Part shown: positions 51,043-60,041 of the stretch, piece after piece | How the letters are laid out: every line of letters begins with the position of its first letter | How positions within the stretch are numbered: the first letter of the stretch is position 1 | Notes under the pieces: generated by a model | Databases searched by the model: none | What the model was told of the DNA's origin: nothing | Seen by the model: the letters and a program-made list of their open reading frames with translations, nothing else | Source of the DNA: Falsiroseomonas stagni DSM 19981 | GTDB taxonomy: Bacteria; Pseudomonadota; Alphaproteobacteria; Acetobacterales; Acetobacteraceae | Assembly (NCBI RefSeq): GCF_900114315.1 | Contig: NZ_FOSQ01000001.1 | Coordinates: forward strand, 408,687 to 472,686 | Direction: 5' to 3' | DNA length: 64,000 nucleotides | Made by a program: the position numbers and the translations under genes

Positions 51043-52524
51043 ATGCGCGGACCGAACCAACGGATCGTGGGCATCATCGGCGCCGGCATCGGCGGCCTGG
51101 CCGCGGCCATCACCCTTGCCGCCGCCGGGCGCCCGGTGGTGGTGGTGGAACGTGGCGCCGTGCCGGGCGGCAAGGTTGCCGCTGCGCGGGTTGGCGGCCT
51201 GGCGGTGGATGCCGGCCCCGGCGCCCTCAGCCTGCGGCCGGTGTTCGACCAGCTGTTCGCCGCGGCAGATACCACGCTCGACCAGCAGTTGCATTTGACG
51301 CGTCTGCCTCTCCTCGGCCGCCATGTCTGGCCCGATGGCCGGATGCTCGACCTGCCCGCCGACTCCGCCGCGGCCGAACAGGCCATCGGCGCCTTCGCCG
51401 GCCCCGCCGCCGCCCGCGGCTACCGGGACTTCATGGCCCGCGCCGCGAAATGCTGGGCGGCACTCGAAAAGCCCTTCCTGACGGTGCAGCGGCCGGGCGC
51501 GCTCGCCCTGGGCGCCCAGGCCGGGATGCGGGGCCTGCTCGGCACCTCCCCCTTCGGCACGCTCTGGGATGCGCTGGGGGAGCATTTCGCCGATCCGCGC
51601 CTCCGCCAGGTCTTCTCCCGCCTCTCCACCTATGTCGGGACCTCCCCCTTCGTCGCCCCCGCCACCCTCATGCTCGTCGCCCAGGTGGAGGCCGGTGGCC
51701 TCTGGGCGATCGAGGGGGGCATGGCCCGCCTGCCGGAAGCCCTGGCCCGCGTGGCGGCGGCGAAGGGCGTGCAGTTCCGCCTCGGCGCCGATGTCGCCGG
51801 CCTGCGCGTCTCGGCCGGCCGCATCGCCGGCGTGACGCTGCGCGATGGCGAAGCGATCGACTTCGACCAGGTGATCCTGAACGCCGATCCCGCGACCCTC
51901 GCCGCCGGCTATTTCGGCGCCGCCGCCGCCAGGGCCGTGCCGCCGATGCCGCCCGCGAAGCGCAGCTTCTCCGGCATCGGCTGGGCCATGGCCGGCCGGG
52001 CGGAGGGGCTGGACCTGCCCCGCCTTACCGTCTTCCACGCCCCGGATGCGGCAGCGGAACTCGCCGCCCTGACCTATCGCGGCCGGATGCCCGACCAGCC
52101 CTCCGTCACCCTCTGGGCACAGGGCCGCCACGGCGTGCAGCCGGCGCCCGGCGGCGCGGAGGGCCTGCTGGCGTTGGTCAGCGCCCCCGCCCGCGCCGAC
52201 AGCCGCCGCCTGGACCAGGCCGCGCTGGCCGCGGCGGAACAGGCCGCCTTCGGCGCCATGGCGCGCGCCGGCCTGACGATCACGCGCGACGCGACGGCGG
52301 TGATGACGCCCGACGATTACGAGGCCCTGTCCCCCGGCACCGGCGGCGCCCTGTTCGGCCCGGCCGTGCAGGGCTGGCAGGCGATCTTCAGCCGCCCGGC
52401 GGCGCGCACCGCCCTGCCGGGCCTGTTCCTGGCCGGCGGCGCGACCCATCCCGGCGCGGGGCTCGCCATGGCGGCGATATCGGGGCGGCTGGCGGCAGAG
52501 GCGGCGATGGCGGAGCGGATCTGA
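51043..52524 (+). CDS. crtD: Methoxyneurosporene/hydroxyneurosporene dehydrogenase
   Basis: Protein of 493 residues, phytoene-desaturase superfamily. VGIIGAGIGGLAAAITLAAA binds FAD; LFLAGGATHPGAGLAMAAIS is the C-terminal flavin motif. SRLSTYVGTSPFVAPATLML and GGMARLPEALARVA are typical of CrtD. It introduces the 3,4-double bond of acyclic carotenoids in the spirilloxanthin/spheroidene branch. CrtD rather than CrtI is favoured by adjacent crtC and control by PpsR. An earlier TTG would run into the PpsR site. Confidence 0.88.
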   Translation: MRGPNQRIVGIIGAGIGGLAAAITLAAAGRPVVVVERGAVPGGKVAAARVGGLAVDAGPGALSLRPVFDQLFAAADTTLDQQLHLTRLPLLGRHVWPDGRMLDLPADSAAAEQAIGAFAGPAAARGYRDFMARAAKCWAALEKPFLTVQRPGALALGAQAGMRGLLGTSPFGTLWDALGEHFADPRLRQVFSRLSTYVGTSPFVAPATLMLVAQVEAGGLWAIEGGMARLPEALARVAAAKGVQFRLGADVAGLRVSAGRIAGVTLRDGEAIDFDQVILNADPATLAAGYFGAAAARAVPPMPPAKRSFSGIGWAMAGRAEGLDLPRLTVFHAPDAAAELAALTYRGRMPDQPSVTLWAQGRHGVQPAPGGAEGLLALVSAPARADSRRLDQAALAAAEQAAFGAMARAGLTITRDATAVMTPDDYEALSPGTGGALFGPAVQGWQAIFSRPAARTALPGLFLAGGATHPGAGLAMAAISGRLAAEAAMAERI

Positions 52525-53489
52525 TGGACGGCATGACCCACAACACCCCCGCGACCCTTGGCCGAGGCTGGGAATTCGACCGCCCCGTCCCCGCCCGCGG
52601 CTATCGCTGGTGGTACATCGACGCCCTCAGCGACGATGGCCTGCACGGCATCACCATCATCGCCTTCATCGGCACCGTCTTCTCCCCCTGGTACGCGCTG
52701 GCGCGGCGCGGTGGCGGCGGCGATCCGGAGAACCACAACTGCATGCATGTCGCGCTCTACGGCTCCCCCAGCCGCTGGGCGATGACGGACCGCCGCCGCG
52801 GCGCCCTCTCCCGCGATGCCAATACGCTGCGCATCGGCCCGAGCAGCGCCCATTGGGACGGCACGGCGCTCACGGTGGAGATCGAGGAACGCACCGCCCC
52901 CATCCCCGGAAAACTCCGCGGCCGCGTGGTTGTGCGCCCCGACGCCGTCTCCACCCGCGCCTTCCAGCTCGACAGCGACGGCCGGCACCACTGGCACCCC
53001 ATCGCCGCGCGGTCGCGGGTCGAGGTCACGCTGACCGACCCGGCGCTGGCCTGGTCCGGCCCGGCCTATTTCGACAGCAACTGGGGCAGCGCGCCGCTGG
53101 AGCAGGACTTTTTCGGCTGGGATTGGTGCCGGGCGCCGCTGCCGGACGCCACCGCCATCCTCTACAACGCGCAGCGCCGGGACGGCACCAGCCAGTCCCT
53201 GGCGCTGCGCGTGGCCAGCGACGGCAGCGTCACGGACGTGCCGCTCTCGCCGGAAGTCGAACTGCCCAAGACCCTGTGGCGCATCGCCCGGCCGACGCGG
53301 GCGGAGGGCGGGCAGGCCCGCGTGGTGCGCACCCTGGTGGACGCGCCCTTCTATTCCCGGTCGGAGATCCGCACGCGGCTGCTGGGGCGGGAAGCGACGG
53401 CGGTGCATGAAAGCCTCTCGCTGGACCGCTTCGCCAGCCCGGCCATGTACGCGATGCTGCCCTTCCGGGTGCCCCGGCCGCTGCGGTGA
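52524..53489 (+). CDS. crtC: Carotenoid 1,2-hydratase (hydroxyneurosporene synthase)
   Basis: Protein of 321 residues. GYRWWYIDALSDDGLHGITI and IAFIGTVFSPWYALARR, then PENHNCMHVALYG and YFDSNWGSAPLEQDFFGWDW are the CrtC hallmarks with acidic catalytic residues. It adds water across the 1,2-double bond of neurosporene or lycopene. Joined to crtD by a TGATG overlap. No crtE, crtF or bch genes follow, so the photosynthesis gene cluster does not continue here. Confidence 0.93.
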   Translation: MDGMTHNTPATLGRGWEFDRPVPARGYRWWYIDALSDDGLHGITIIAFIGTVFSPWYALARRGGGGDPENHNCMHVALYGSPSRWAMTDRRRGALSRDANTLRIGPSSAHWDGTALTVEIEERTAPIPGKLRGRVVVRPDAVSTRAFQLDSDGRHHWHPIAARSRVEVTLTDPALAWSGPAYFDSNWGSAPLEQDFFGWDWCRAPLPDATAILYNAQRRDGTSQSLALRVASDGSVTDVPLSPEVELPKTLWRIARPTRAEGGQARVVRTLVDAPFYSRSEIRTRLLGREATAVHESLSLDRFASPAMYAMLPFRVPRPLR

Positions 53490-53517
53490 GGCCGCTCATG
53501 CGAATTCCATCGATTCT

Positions 53518-53535
53518 GTATCTCAGATGAGATGC
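53518..53535. promoter_or_regulatory. Probable operator of the dinJ-yafQ pair
   Basis: Near-perfect palindrome centred on 53526 (ATCTCA-GA-TGAGAT, extended one base pair further out with one mismatch), 32 bases before the antitoxin ATG. DinJ-type antitoxins repress their own operon through such sites. Confidence 0.55.
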
Positions 53536-53566
53536 ACTCCACGCGTCGCTGGCAGAGGAGGTGGCA

Positions 53567-53827
53567 ATGGGCACCAGGATGCTGCACGTCCGCGTGGAGG
53601 ATGACGTCAAGGAACGGGCTTCCATCGCGCTGGAGCAGATGGGGCTGACCATGTCGGAAGCGGTGCGGGTCTTTCCGTACCGTGTCGCGGCCGACCAGAA
53701 GCTGCCCTCCGCGCTGGAGGTCCCCAACGCCCGGACCCGCGCCGCGATGGAAGAAGCGCGCGCCCTGAGCGCCCGCTTCGAGACGCCGGCCGACCTGTTC
53801 GATGACCTCGACGGCGCCAGGCGGTAA
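53567..53827 (+). CDS. dinJ: RelB/DinJ-family antitoxin
   Basis: Protein of 86 residues. The N-terminal ribbon-helix-helix reads MLHVRVEDDVKERASIAL then EQMGLTMSEAVRVF, the DinJ pattern. The C-terminal half is the toxin-binding tail. AGGAGG five bases before this ATG decides the start over an upstream GTG. It binds the toxin and represses the operon. Confidence 0.9.
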   Translation: MGTRMLHVRVEDDVKERASIALEQMGLTMSEAVRVFPYRVAADQKLPSALEVPNARTRAAMEEARALSARFETPADLFDDLDGARR

Positions 53828-54131
53828 GCGCCCGACCCTGCCGCGCGCCGCCGACTGCACGGGTGAGTTCCGCAAGGACTGGGAGCGCCTGACGCGATCC
53901 GGCCGCTACGACATGGGCCGGCTCAAGGCCGTGATGATGCATCTCATCGCGAGTGAAGGACCGCTGCCGCCGGAACGGCGGGACCATGCGCTGACCGGCG
54001 ATTTCCATGACCACCGGGAGTGCCACATCGGTGGCGACTTCCTGCCGATCCATCGCCTGGCCGACGCCGGCAAGCGGCCGAGCGTGGTCTTCGTGCGCGC
54101 CGGCACGCATTCCGGGCTTTTCGGTCGATAG
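53802..54131 (+). CDS. yafQ: YafQ-family mRNA interferase toxin
   Basis: Protein of 109 residues. EFRKDWERLTRSGRYDMGRL, then DHALTGDFHDHRECHIGGDF, FVRAGTHSGLFG carry the YafQ catalytic His and Asp residues; the aromatic after Asp is Phe where E. coli YafQ has Trp. It cleaves mRNA on the ribosome. It overlaps the antitoxin gene by 26 bases. The first 18 residues may be longer than the mature start. Confidence 0.9.
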   Translation: MTSTAPGGKRPTLPRAADCTGEFRKDWERLTRSGRYDMGRLKAVMMHLIASEGPLPPERRDHALTGDFHDHRECHIGGDFLPIHRLADAGKRPSVVFVRAGTHSGLFGR

Positions 54132-54140
54132 CGTCGCGCC

Positions 54141-54914
54141 TCACCGCTCCAGCACGAATTCCACCCGGCGGTTCAGCGCCCGCGCCGCGGCATCGTCGCT
54201 GCCGTCCGGCCTGGTGTTCGGCGCCACAGGGTCATGCTCGCCCCGGCCTTCCACCACCACCGCCGGCATCGCATCCCCCGCCCGCTGTTCCAGCCAGTGC
54301 TGCACGGCGCGTGCCCGGCGCAGCGACAGATCCTGGTTCGCCTGGGCGTCGCCCACGCTGTCGGTGTGGCCGATGATGCGAAGCCGTGCCGGCCGCAGCT
54401 CCCGCACCAGCGTCACCACCTGGCCGAGCCCCTCCGCCGCCTCCGCCCGCAACTGGTCGGCGCCGAAGGGGAACAGCACGTCGCCGGACAGGTTCAGCGC
54501 CACGCCCTGCGCCGTCTCCCGCCGCGCCACGCCGGGCCGCGTCGGCGCGACGGGGGTGGGCGATGCCGCGACCTGCTCCACCCGGATCTGCCGGCCTTCC
54601 TGCGCGATGCGCGGCGCCGCGCCTTCCGCCGCCTGGGACCAGGTGAGGTCCAGCGTCTCCCCGCGCAGGCTCACCCGGGCGCCCGGCGCCAGCTCCGCCC
54701 GGATGGTGCTGGTATTGCCCTGCACCTCCAGGCTGCGGCAGCCGCCGGTGAAGGTCAGGGCGTTGCGTTCCCCCCGCACCGTCACGTCCCGCCCGGTGCA
54801 ATCCAGCGTCTGCCGCTGGGCATTGCCCTCGACGATCAGGGGGCCAAGCCCCTGGCCGAGGGCCGGCAGCGCCAGCATGGCCAGGGCACCGATCATCAGG
54901 GGACGCATCGTCAT
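54141..54914 (-). CDS. OmpA-family protein with DUF3060 domain
   Basis: Protein of 257 residues. Start chosen because AGGAGA lies nine bases upstream. Signal peptide ends ALPALGQ. Residues about 35-90 (DCTGRDVTVRGERNALTFTG, LEVQGNTSTIRAEL) are a DUF3060 beta-helix-like domain; about 150-257 is an OmpA C-terminal peptidoglycan-binding domain (IIGHTDSVGDAQANQDLSLR and ALNRRVEFVL). It probably links the envelope to the cell wall. Same strand as the autotransporter upstream. Confidence 0.88.
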   Translation of the reverse strand: MTMRPLMIGALAMLALPALGQGLGPLIVEGNAQRQTLDCTGRDVTVRGERNALTFTGGCRSLEVQGNTSTIRAELAPGARVSLRGETLDLTWSQAAEGAAPRIAQEGRQIRVEQVAASPTPVAPTRPGVARRETAQGVALNLSGDVLFPFGADQLRAEAAEGLGQVVTLVRELRPARLRIIGHTDSVGDAQANQDLSLRRARAVQHWLEQRAGDAMPAVVVEGRGEHDPVAPNTRPDGSDDAAARALNRRVEFVLER

Positions 54915-54997
54915 GGCGGGGTATCTCCTCATCACCCCGCCAACGCCGCCGCGCTGCCGATGACGCTCCCCGCGCGCGGGAAGTTCATCCCCCGCGC

Positions 54998-55035
54998 GCA
55001 GCGCCGTTCAGACCGCGCGTGCAGCGCCGTTCAGA
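54998..55035. repeat. Short direct repeat at the autotransporter 3' end
   Basis: The 15-base GCAGCGCCGTTCAGA occurs at 54998-55012 and again at 55021-55035, the latter containing the autotransporter stop. A local duplication; no further structure seen. Confidence 0.7.
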
Positions 55036-57886
55036 AGCGCAGCGTCAGGTTCGCCCGCGCCCCCAGGCTCTGCGCCCCATCGGCGAACTGCCCGTTGAAG
55101 GTCACGCCCAGCGCCAGCGCCGAATTCAGCGCGGCGGAGACGCTGGCCTCCGCCACCGCCGCATCCTTCGCGATGGGCGTCCCCGCCACCGTGAAGGGGC
55201 CGGACCCCGCCAGCCGCACATCGGCGGTCGGCGTCACATCCCCCCAGGCGTGGCGCCAGCCCAGCATCCCGGCGAGCCCCAGCGTCGTCTCCCCCAGCTG
55301 CGTCCCCGTGGCGGCGCGGAGCCCGAGCGTGCCGTAGTTCACGCCCGCATTGCCGCGCGCCGCGGTCAGCGCGGCGGTGCCGCCGCGCTCCGTGAAGCCA
55401 TCCTCCCGCACATCGGCCCGCGCCAGCCCCGCAAAGGGCTCGATCGCGCCGGCGCCCAGGTCGATGCGCCAGCCCATCTCGCCAAACACCTGGGTGGTCT
55501 GGGCATTGGTGCGGCCGGTCAGGCCATCGGCGAAGCCCGCGAAGGCCGGGCTGCGGCGGGTGGAGACCTCGCTCCACCCCTGCGTCGCGCCCAGCCGCAG
55601 GCCGAGCGGACCCCATTGCCGCCCGCCATAGAGGCCGATGGTCGTCGTCTCCGCCGATCCCTTGGCGGCGCGCGCCCCGGATTCGAAGCCGGCATCGCCG
55701 TAGCCGGCCAGAAGGCCGATGCGCCAGCCATCGAAGGCGGGCATGTCCGCGCCCACCACCAGGCCGCCGCTGTCATGCGACAGGGTGGCGGCATTGCCAT
55801 CCCCGGCACTCCGCCCCCAGGCGCCATAGCCCTGCGACCAGAAGGTGAGGCCCGGCGCGTTGCCCGCCACCGTTTCCGTCCCCCCGCCGCCGATGCCACC
55901 CAGCGAGACCCGCACGCGATCCAGCGCCGCCTGGCGGGTGAAGCGCGTCTCCTCCAGCATCGCGCCGCGGATGGCGGCGTGGATCTCGCCCGAGAGGCTG
56001 TCATAGGCCACGCGCGCGGCCGCATCGCTCTGCTGCGCGGCGATCGTGGTGCGCAGCGCGCTGCTGGCCGGCAGCGCCTGCATCGCATCCGCCACGGCCT
56101 GCTGGTTGCGCGTCCCCGCCGCGGCGCCGAAGCCGCGGGACTGCGCCGGCACCAGCGTGACGCCATTGGCGCCGTAGGTCGCGTAGAGCTGGTAGAAGGT
56201 CGAGAGTTCGGGATCGCCGGTCACGACATAGGTGCCGGTCACGCCGCCCGTCGCGCTCAGCACGGTGTAGACGGTGTCGAGCGAGACGGCCCCGCCGCCG
56301 GCGCGCACCAGCTGCAGGATGGCGCCCGGCTGGATCGTGGCGGTGCCGTTCACGACCAGGCGGTCGGCGGTCACGCCCGGCACCACCTCCGCCACCAGGA
56401 TCGCGCCCGTGGCCTGGGTGTAGTTGCCCGTGACGGTCAGCGTGCCCGGGCTGTTGCCCGGGGATACGGTGCCCCCGGCCTGCACCGCCAGGTTGGCGAC
56501 GGTGCCGGAACCGCCGAGCGTGCCGCCATTGCCGACCGTCACCGTGCTGCCCGCCGCGCCGAGCGTGCTGTTGACGATCAGCCGGCCGCCCGTGACGTTG
56601 ATGGCGCCGTTGTAGCTGCCGCCATCGCCCGAATAGATCGTGGTGCCCGCCTGGTGCCGGATCTGCCCGCCACTGCCGAAGATCCGCTGGTCGAAGGCGT
56701 AGGCGGTGCCGGTATGGTTGAACAGCAGCGTGGCATTGCCGGCGCCGAAGAAGATGCCGTTGGCGGCGCTGATCGTGCCGGGCGCCTGCGCGGCCTCACC
56801 CGATGCGCCGCCGATCGCCAGCACGCCGCGGCTGCCGCTGTTGGTCGCGATGTCGATGATGTTGGCGGCGCCGAGATGGCCGCCATTGCGCACGGCCAGC
56901 TGGCCGTCGCCGTTGAAGCCCACGCGGAAATTGCCGTTGAAGCCGGTGCGCCGCAGGCTTTCGTAGCGCGATCCCTCCCCGGTGATGACCATCTCGCCGA
57001 AGGAACCCGTGTCGGTGCCGACCGCGCCGGTATAGGCGGTGACGACGGCGCCATCGGCAATCGTCAGCCGCCCGAAGCCGACATTCCCGTTGCCGTTGCC
57101 GCCGACATAGACGTTCAGCGCGTTCTGCAGCGTCGTGCCGCGGCCGGTGACGGTCGCATTGGCCCAGGTCGCGCCGGCGCCGCCGATATAGGTCGCGTCC
57201 GCGATCACCCCGGCGCCGTTGGAGATGACCAGCGTGCCCTCATTCGGCTGCAGCCAGCCCGCCGCATCGCCCCAGCCCGCCGGCATGGTCACGGTGCGCG
57301 TGCCGATATCGACCGTCGTGCCCGGCCCGGTGATGGTCAGCAGGCCCTGGGCGCCGAGGGTGACCGAGCCTTCGAAGGTGGTCAGCCGCGCGCCATCCCG
57401 CACCGTCAGCGACCCCGCGCCGCCGAAGCCGATATCGATGCTGCTGGTGCTGGCCCAGCTGGTCCCGGTGCCGGAGACGGTGACGCTGCCCGACCCGCTG
57501 CCGCTGCCGATCGTGGTCGTCGAACTCAACGCCAGGCTGCCCCCGCCGGAGACGCCGAGCGTCCGCCCCCCGGTCACGGTCACGGTGGAGGCATTGGCCG
57601 AACCGCCACTGATCACCGGATCCGCCGGCGGCGTCCCGCCGATGGTCACCGCATCGGCGGTGGTCGGCACGGCGCTGGTCCAGTTGCCCGGTGCGAACCA
57701 GTTGGTGCCGAGGCTGCCGGTCCAGCTCTGCTGCGCCAGGGCCGGCGCCAATACGCCCATGGCCGTCAGCGCCGTGCTAGACAGAAAAAGCCATGTGGTC
57801 AGGGAGCGCCGCCGCAATGCAGGCGCAGCCGGCCGTGACCGTCCTTCCTTTCCGGGAAGGAATTCCGCCGCCGAATTAAACAACAT
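55031..57886 (-). CDS. Autotransporter (type V secretion) adhesin-like protein
   Basis: Protein of 951 residues. An extended signal peptide (about 1-50, ending ALTAMGVLAPALAQ) is followed by a long passenger of Gly/Thr/Val-rich beta-helix repeats such as GTLVISNGAGVIADATYIGG and GRLTIADGAVVTAYTGAVGT. A PEG-like segment GGTVSPGNSPGTLTVTGNYT is followed by a C-terminal beta-barrel of about 260 residues ending in Phe (LGARANLTLRF). The passenger reaches the cell surface through the barrel. No protease or other enzyme motif is obvious. The ATG was preferred to a TTG 21 codons earlier. Confidence 0.9.
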   Translation of the reverse strand: MLFNSAAEFLPGKEGRSRPAAPALRRRSLTTWLFLSSTALTAMGVLAPALAQQSWTGSLGTNWFAPGNWTSAVPTTADAVTIGGTPPADPVISGGSANASTVTVTGGRTLGVSGGGSLALSSTTTIGSGSGSGSVTVSGTGTSWASTSSIDIGFGGAGSLTVRDGARLTTFEGSVTLGAQGLLTITGPGTTVDIGTRTVTMPAGWGDAAGWLQPNEGTLVISNGAGVIADATYIGGAGATWANATVTGRGTTLQNALNVYVGGNGNGNVGFGRLTIADGAVVTAYTGAVGTDTGSFGEMVITGEGSRYESLRRTGFNGNFRVGFNGDGQLAVRNGGHLGAANIIDIATNSGSRGVLAIGGASGEAAQAPGTISAANGIFFGAGNATLLFNHTGTAYAFDQRIFGSGGQIRHQAGTTIYSGDGGSYNGAINVTGGRLIVNSTLGAAGSTVTVGNGGTLGGSGTVANLAVQAGGTVSPGNSPGTLTVTGNYTQATGAILVAEVVPGVTADRLVVNGTATIQPGAILQLVRAGGGAVSLDTVYTVLSATGGVTGTYVVTGDPELSTFYQLYATYGANGVTLVPAQSRGFGAAAGTRNQQAVADAMQALPASSALRTTIAAQQSDAAARVAYDSLSGEIHAAIRGAMLEETRFTRQAALDRVRVSLGGIGGGGTETVAGNAPGLTFWSQGYGAWGRSAGDGNAATLSHDSGGLVVGADMPAFDGWRIGLLAGYGDAGFESGARAAKGSAETTTIGLYGGRQWGPLGLRLGATQGWSEVSTRRSPAFAGFADGLTGRTNAQTTQVFGEMGWRIDLGAGAIEPFAGLARADVREDGFTERGGTAALTAARGNAGVNYGTLGLRAATGTQLGETTLGLAGMLGWRHAWGDVTPTADVRLAGSGPFTVAGTPIAKDAAVAEASVSAALNSALALGVTFNGQFADGAQSLGARANLTLRF

Positions 57887-58373
57887 GTTTCTCGTTTCCA
57901 ACGCGTGACTGAGCGATGACACCGGGGGCAAGGCATTTTTTCTGCGCAATACCCACGAATCGTCTAGGACGAATCCGTAATCGAGACAGTAACAACGTGA
58001 AGACTTGTCTCAAACGTCTCGTTTCTTTGACGTTTTAACCTCCGTGGCCGGTGGATCGCCCCCCGCCGGCCCGCTGGGCGGGCGGGGGCGATCCACCGGC
58101 CGCGCCGGCGCCGCGGTTCAAACCGGCGGAAAAGCGCCGGAATTCCAGCGTGGCAGGCACCGCTTGATGGGGATCAAGCCGCCGTCAACGGTGCCCGGGC
58201 AAGATGGGGCGCGCGGCCTGCGCGGGGTGAAGGGCAGGAAAAACCAAGGCCCGGCCTTCTTGAATCGCGCAGATGTGATCGGTGCTGTGCGAAACTTCGA
58301 TCGCAAAACCCGCCTGCCGCCATGCGAACGCCGTCCCCCGCCGCGCGTCTCATGCGGTGCAGCAAACGCCCTG
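57887..58373. other. Divergent control region between autotransporter and icd
   Basis: A 487-bp gap with no convincing gene. The part next to the autotransporter (57900-58040) is AT-rich for this genome and holds an inverted CGAGAC/GTCTCG pair. It is followed by a GC-rich palindrome and then by ordinary high-GC leader to icd. Probably carries both promoters. Confidence 0.5.
58046..58101. repeat. Large GC-rich palindrome in the icd control region
   Basis: Arms 58046-58067 and 58081-58101 are complementary over 21 bp with one bulged C, separated by a 13-base loop. It lies between diverging genes and so is not placed as a terminator for either. Confidence 0.8.
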
Positions 58374-59864
58374 ATGATGGAAGTCGAACAGCCCATGGAC
58401 ACCCTGCCCGCCAGGACCACCACCACGGTCACCGCCATTCCCGGGGACGGAATCGGGCCGGAGGTGATGCGCGCCACCCAGGCCGTGCTGGCGGCCGCCG
58501 GCGCGCGCATCGACTGGGAAGACGCCGTGGCGGGTGCCGAGGCCTTCCGCCGGGGCGTGGGCTCCGGCGCGCCGCAGGACACGCTGGACAGCATCGCCGC
58601 CAACCGCGTGGCGCTGAAGGGGCCTCTCGAAACCCCCGTCGGCTTCGGGGAGAAATCCGCCAATGTCACGCTGCGCAAGGTGTTCGAGATGTATGCGAAC
58701 ATCCGGCCGGTGCGGGAGATCCCCGGCATCCGCACGCCCTTCGCCGGGCGGGGGATCGACTTCGTCGTGGTGCGGGAGAATGTGGAAGACCTCTATGCGG
58801 GGGTCGAGCACATGCAGACCCCCGGCGTGGCGCAATGCCTGAAGATCATCACGGAAGCGGGGTGCGAGCGCATCGTCTCCCTTGCCGCCGCGCTGGCGGA
58901 GGCCGAGGGCCGCCGCAAGGTCACCGTCGCCACCAAGGCCAACATCATGAAACTGACGGAAGGGCTGATGAAGCGCGTCGGGGAGGCGGTGCTGAAGGAC
59001 CATCCCGGCCTGGTCCATGAACACATGATCGTCGACAATTGCGCCCACCAGATGGTCGTCCGCCCCGAACAGTTCGACGTCTGCGTCATGACCAACATGA
59101 ACGGCGACATCCTGTCCGACCTGGCGGCGGGCCTGGTCGGCGGCCTCGGCGTCGCGCCCTCCGCCAATATCGGCGACGAGGTCGCGATGTTCGAGGCCGT
59201 GCACGGCTCCGCCCCCCAGATCGCGGGCCAGGGCCTGGCGAACCCGACCGCGCTGCTGCTCTCCGCCGTCATGATGCTGCGCCACATCGGCGATTTCGCC
59301 ACCGCGCGGCGGGTGGAACACGCGCTCTATGTGACGCTGGAGGAAGGGCGGGACCTCACCGGCGACATCGCCGCCCCCGGCCAGGGGGTGGGGACGGATG
59401 CCTATGTCGCCCGCGTGATCGCCAATCTGGGTCGCGAAAGCGCCCGCGTGCCGGCGCGGGACTACCGCCCGATCACGCTCCGCCACTGGCCCGCCGCCCC
59501 CTGGGCGAAGCCGGCCGGGAGCCGGGCGGTGGTGGGCGTCGACATCTTCATCGAGACGGTGGAGCCGCCGGCCGCCCTCGGCGCCGCGCTGGCGGCGCTG
59601 GCGGAGGGCACGCCCTTCGCCCTGCAGACCATCGCCTCCCGCGGTGCACAGGTCTGGCCGCCGCAGGGCGGGACGACGTTTCTGGTGGACCAGTTCCGCG
59701 CCCGCTTCCTGCTGCGGGCCCCCATGGCCGATGCGGGCCCCGCGGTCCTGGACCTGCTCGGCCGGATCGGTGGGCCGCGCCGCTGGATGCATGTGGAGAT
59801 GCTGCAGCGCTTCGACGGGGTGGACGCCTTCAGCAAGGCGCAGGACGAGATCCGCGCAGGCTGA
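58374..59864 (+). CDS. icd: Isocitrate dehydrogenase (NADP-type, alphaproteobacterial/Thermus-like)
   Basis: Protein of 496 residues. TVTAIPGDGIGPEVM opens the fold; EKSANVTLRKVFEMYANIRP carries substrate Ser and Arg residues; VRENVEDLYAG, TKANIMKLTEG (catalytic Lys), DVCVMTNMNGDILSDLAAG (metal Asp residues) and EAVHGSAPQIAGQG follow. A C-terminal extension of about 140 residues matches the Thermus-like ICDH class. It oxidises isocitrate to 2-oxoglutarate. Three in-frame ATGs (58374, 58377, 58395) leave the exact start open. Confidence 0.93.
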   Translation: MMEVEQPMDTLPARTTTTVTAIPGDGIGPEVMRATQAVLAAAGARIDWEDAVAGAEAFRRGVGSGAPQDTLDSIAANRVALKGPLETPVGFGEKSANVTLRKVFEMYANIRPVREIPGIRTPFAGRGIDFVVVRENVEDLYAGVEHMQTPGVAQCLKIITEAGCERIVSLAAALAEAEGRRKVTVATKANIMKLTEGLMKRVGEAVLKDHPGLVHEHMIVDNCAHQMVVRPEQFDVCVMTNMNGDILSDLAAGLVGGLGVAPSANIGDEVAMFEAVHGSAPQIAGQGLANPTALLLSAVMMLRHIGDFATARRVEHALYVTLEEGRDLTGDIAAPGQGVGTDAYVARVIANLGRESARVPARDYRPITLRHWPAAPWAKPAGSRAVVGVDIFIETVEPPAALGAALAALAEGTPFALQTIASRGAQVWPPQGGTTFLVDQFRARFLLRAPMADAGPAVLDLLGRIGGPRRWMHVEMLQRFDGVDAFSKAQDEIRAG

Positions 59865-60041
59865 CACCATGCCTGAATGTGCTGGCGGCCCGGGAATTTT
59901 CACGATATGTTCCAGGCATCATCGCGCCCAGCCTGTCCGCTGGCCCTGGTCCCCGGCCCGGAGGGCTGCGAGAATCGCGACTAAAGACGGCTAATCGGCA
60001 TAATCGGGCTAAAGGGGTTAGTGACCTAAAGGCCACAGTAG

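Noticed and set aside
49384..52449. PpsR read as a 1021-residue protein extending across crtD
   Set aside because: The extension is antisense to crtD; the ATG at 50784 gives the normal PpsR length and leaves the control region free.
55019..57838. Long plus-strand open frame opposite the autotransporter
   Set aside because: The minus strand encodes a complete signal peptide, beta-helix passenger and barrel; the plus-strand product is repetitive Arg/Ala/His-rich and matches nothing.
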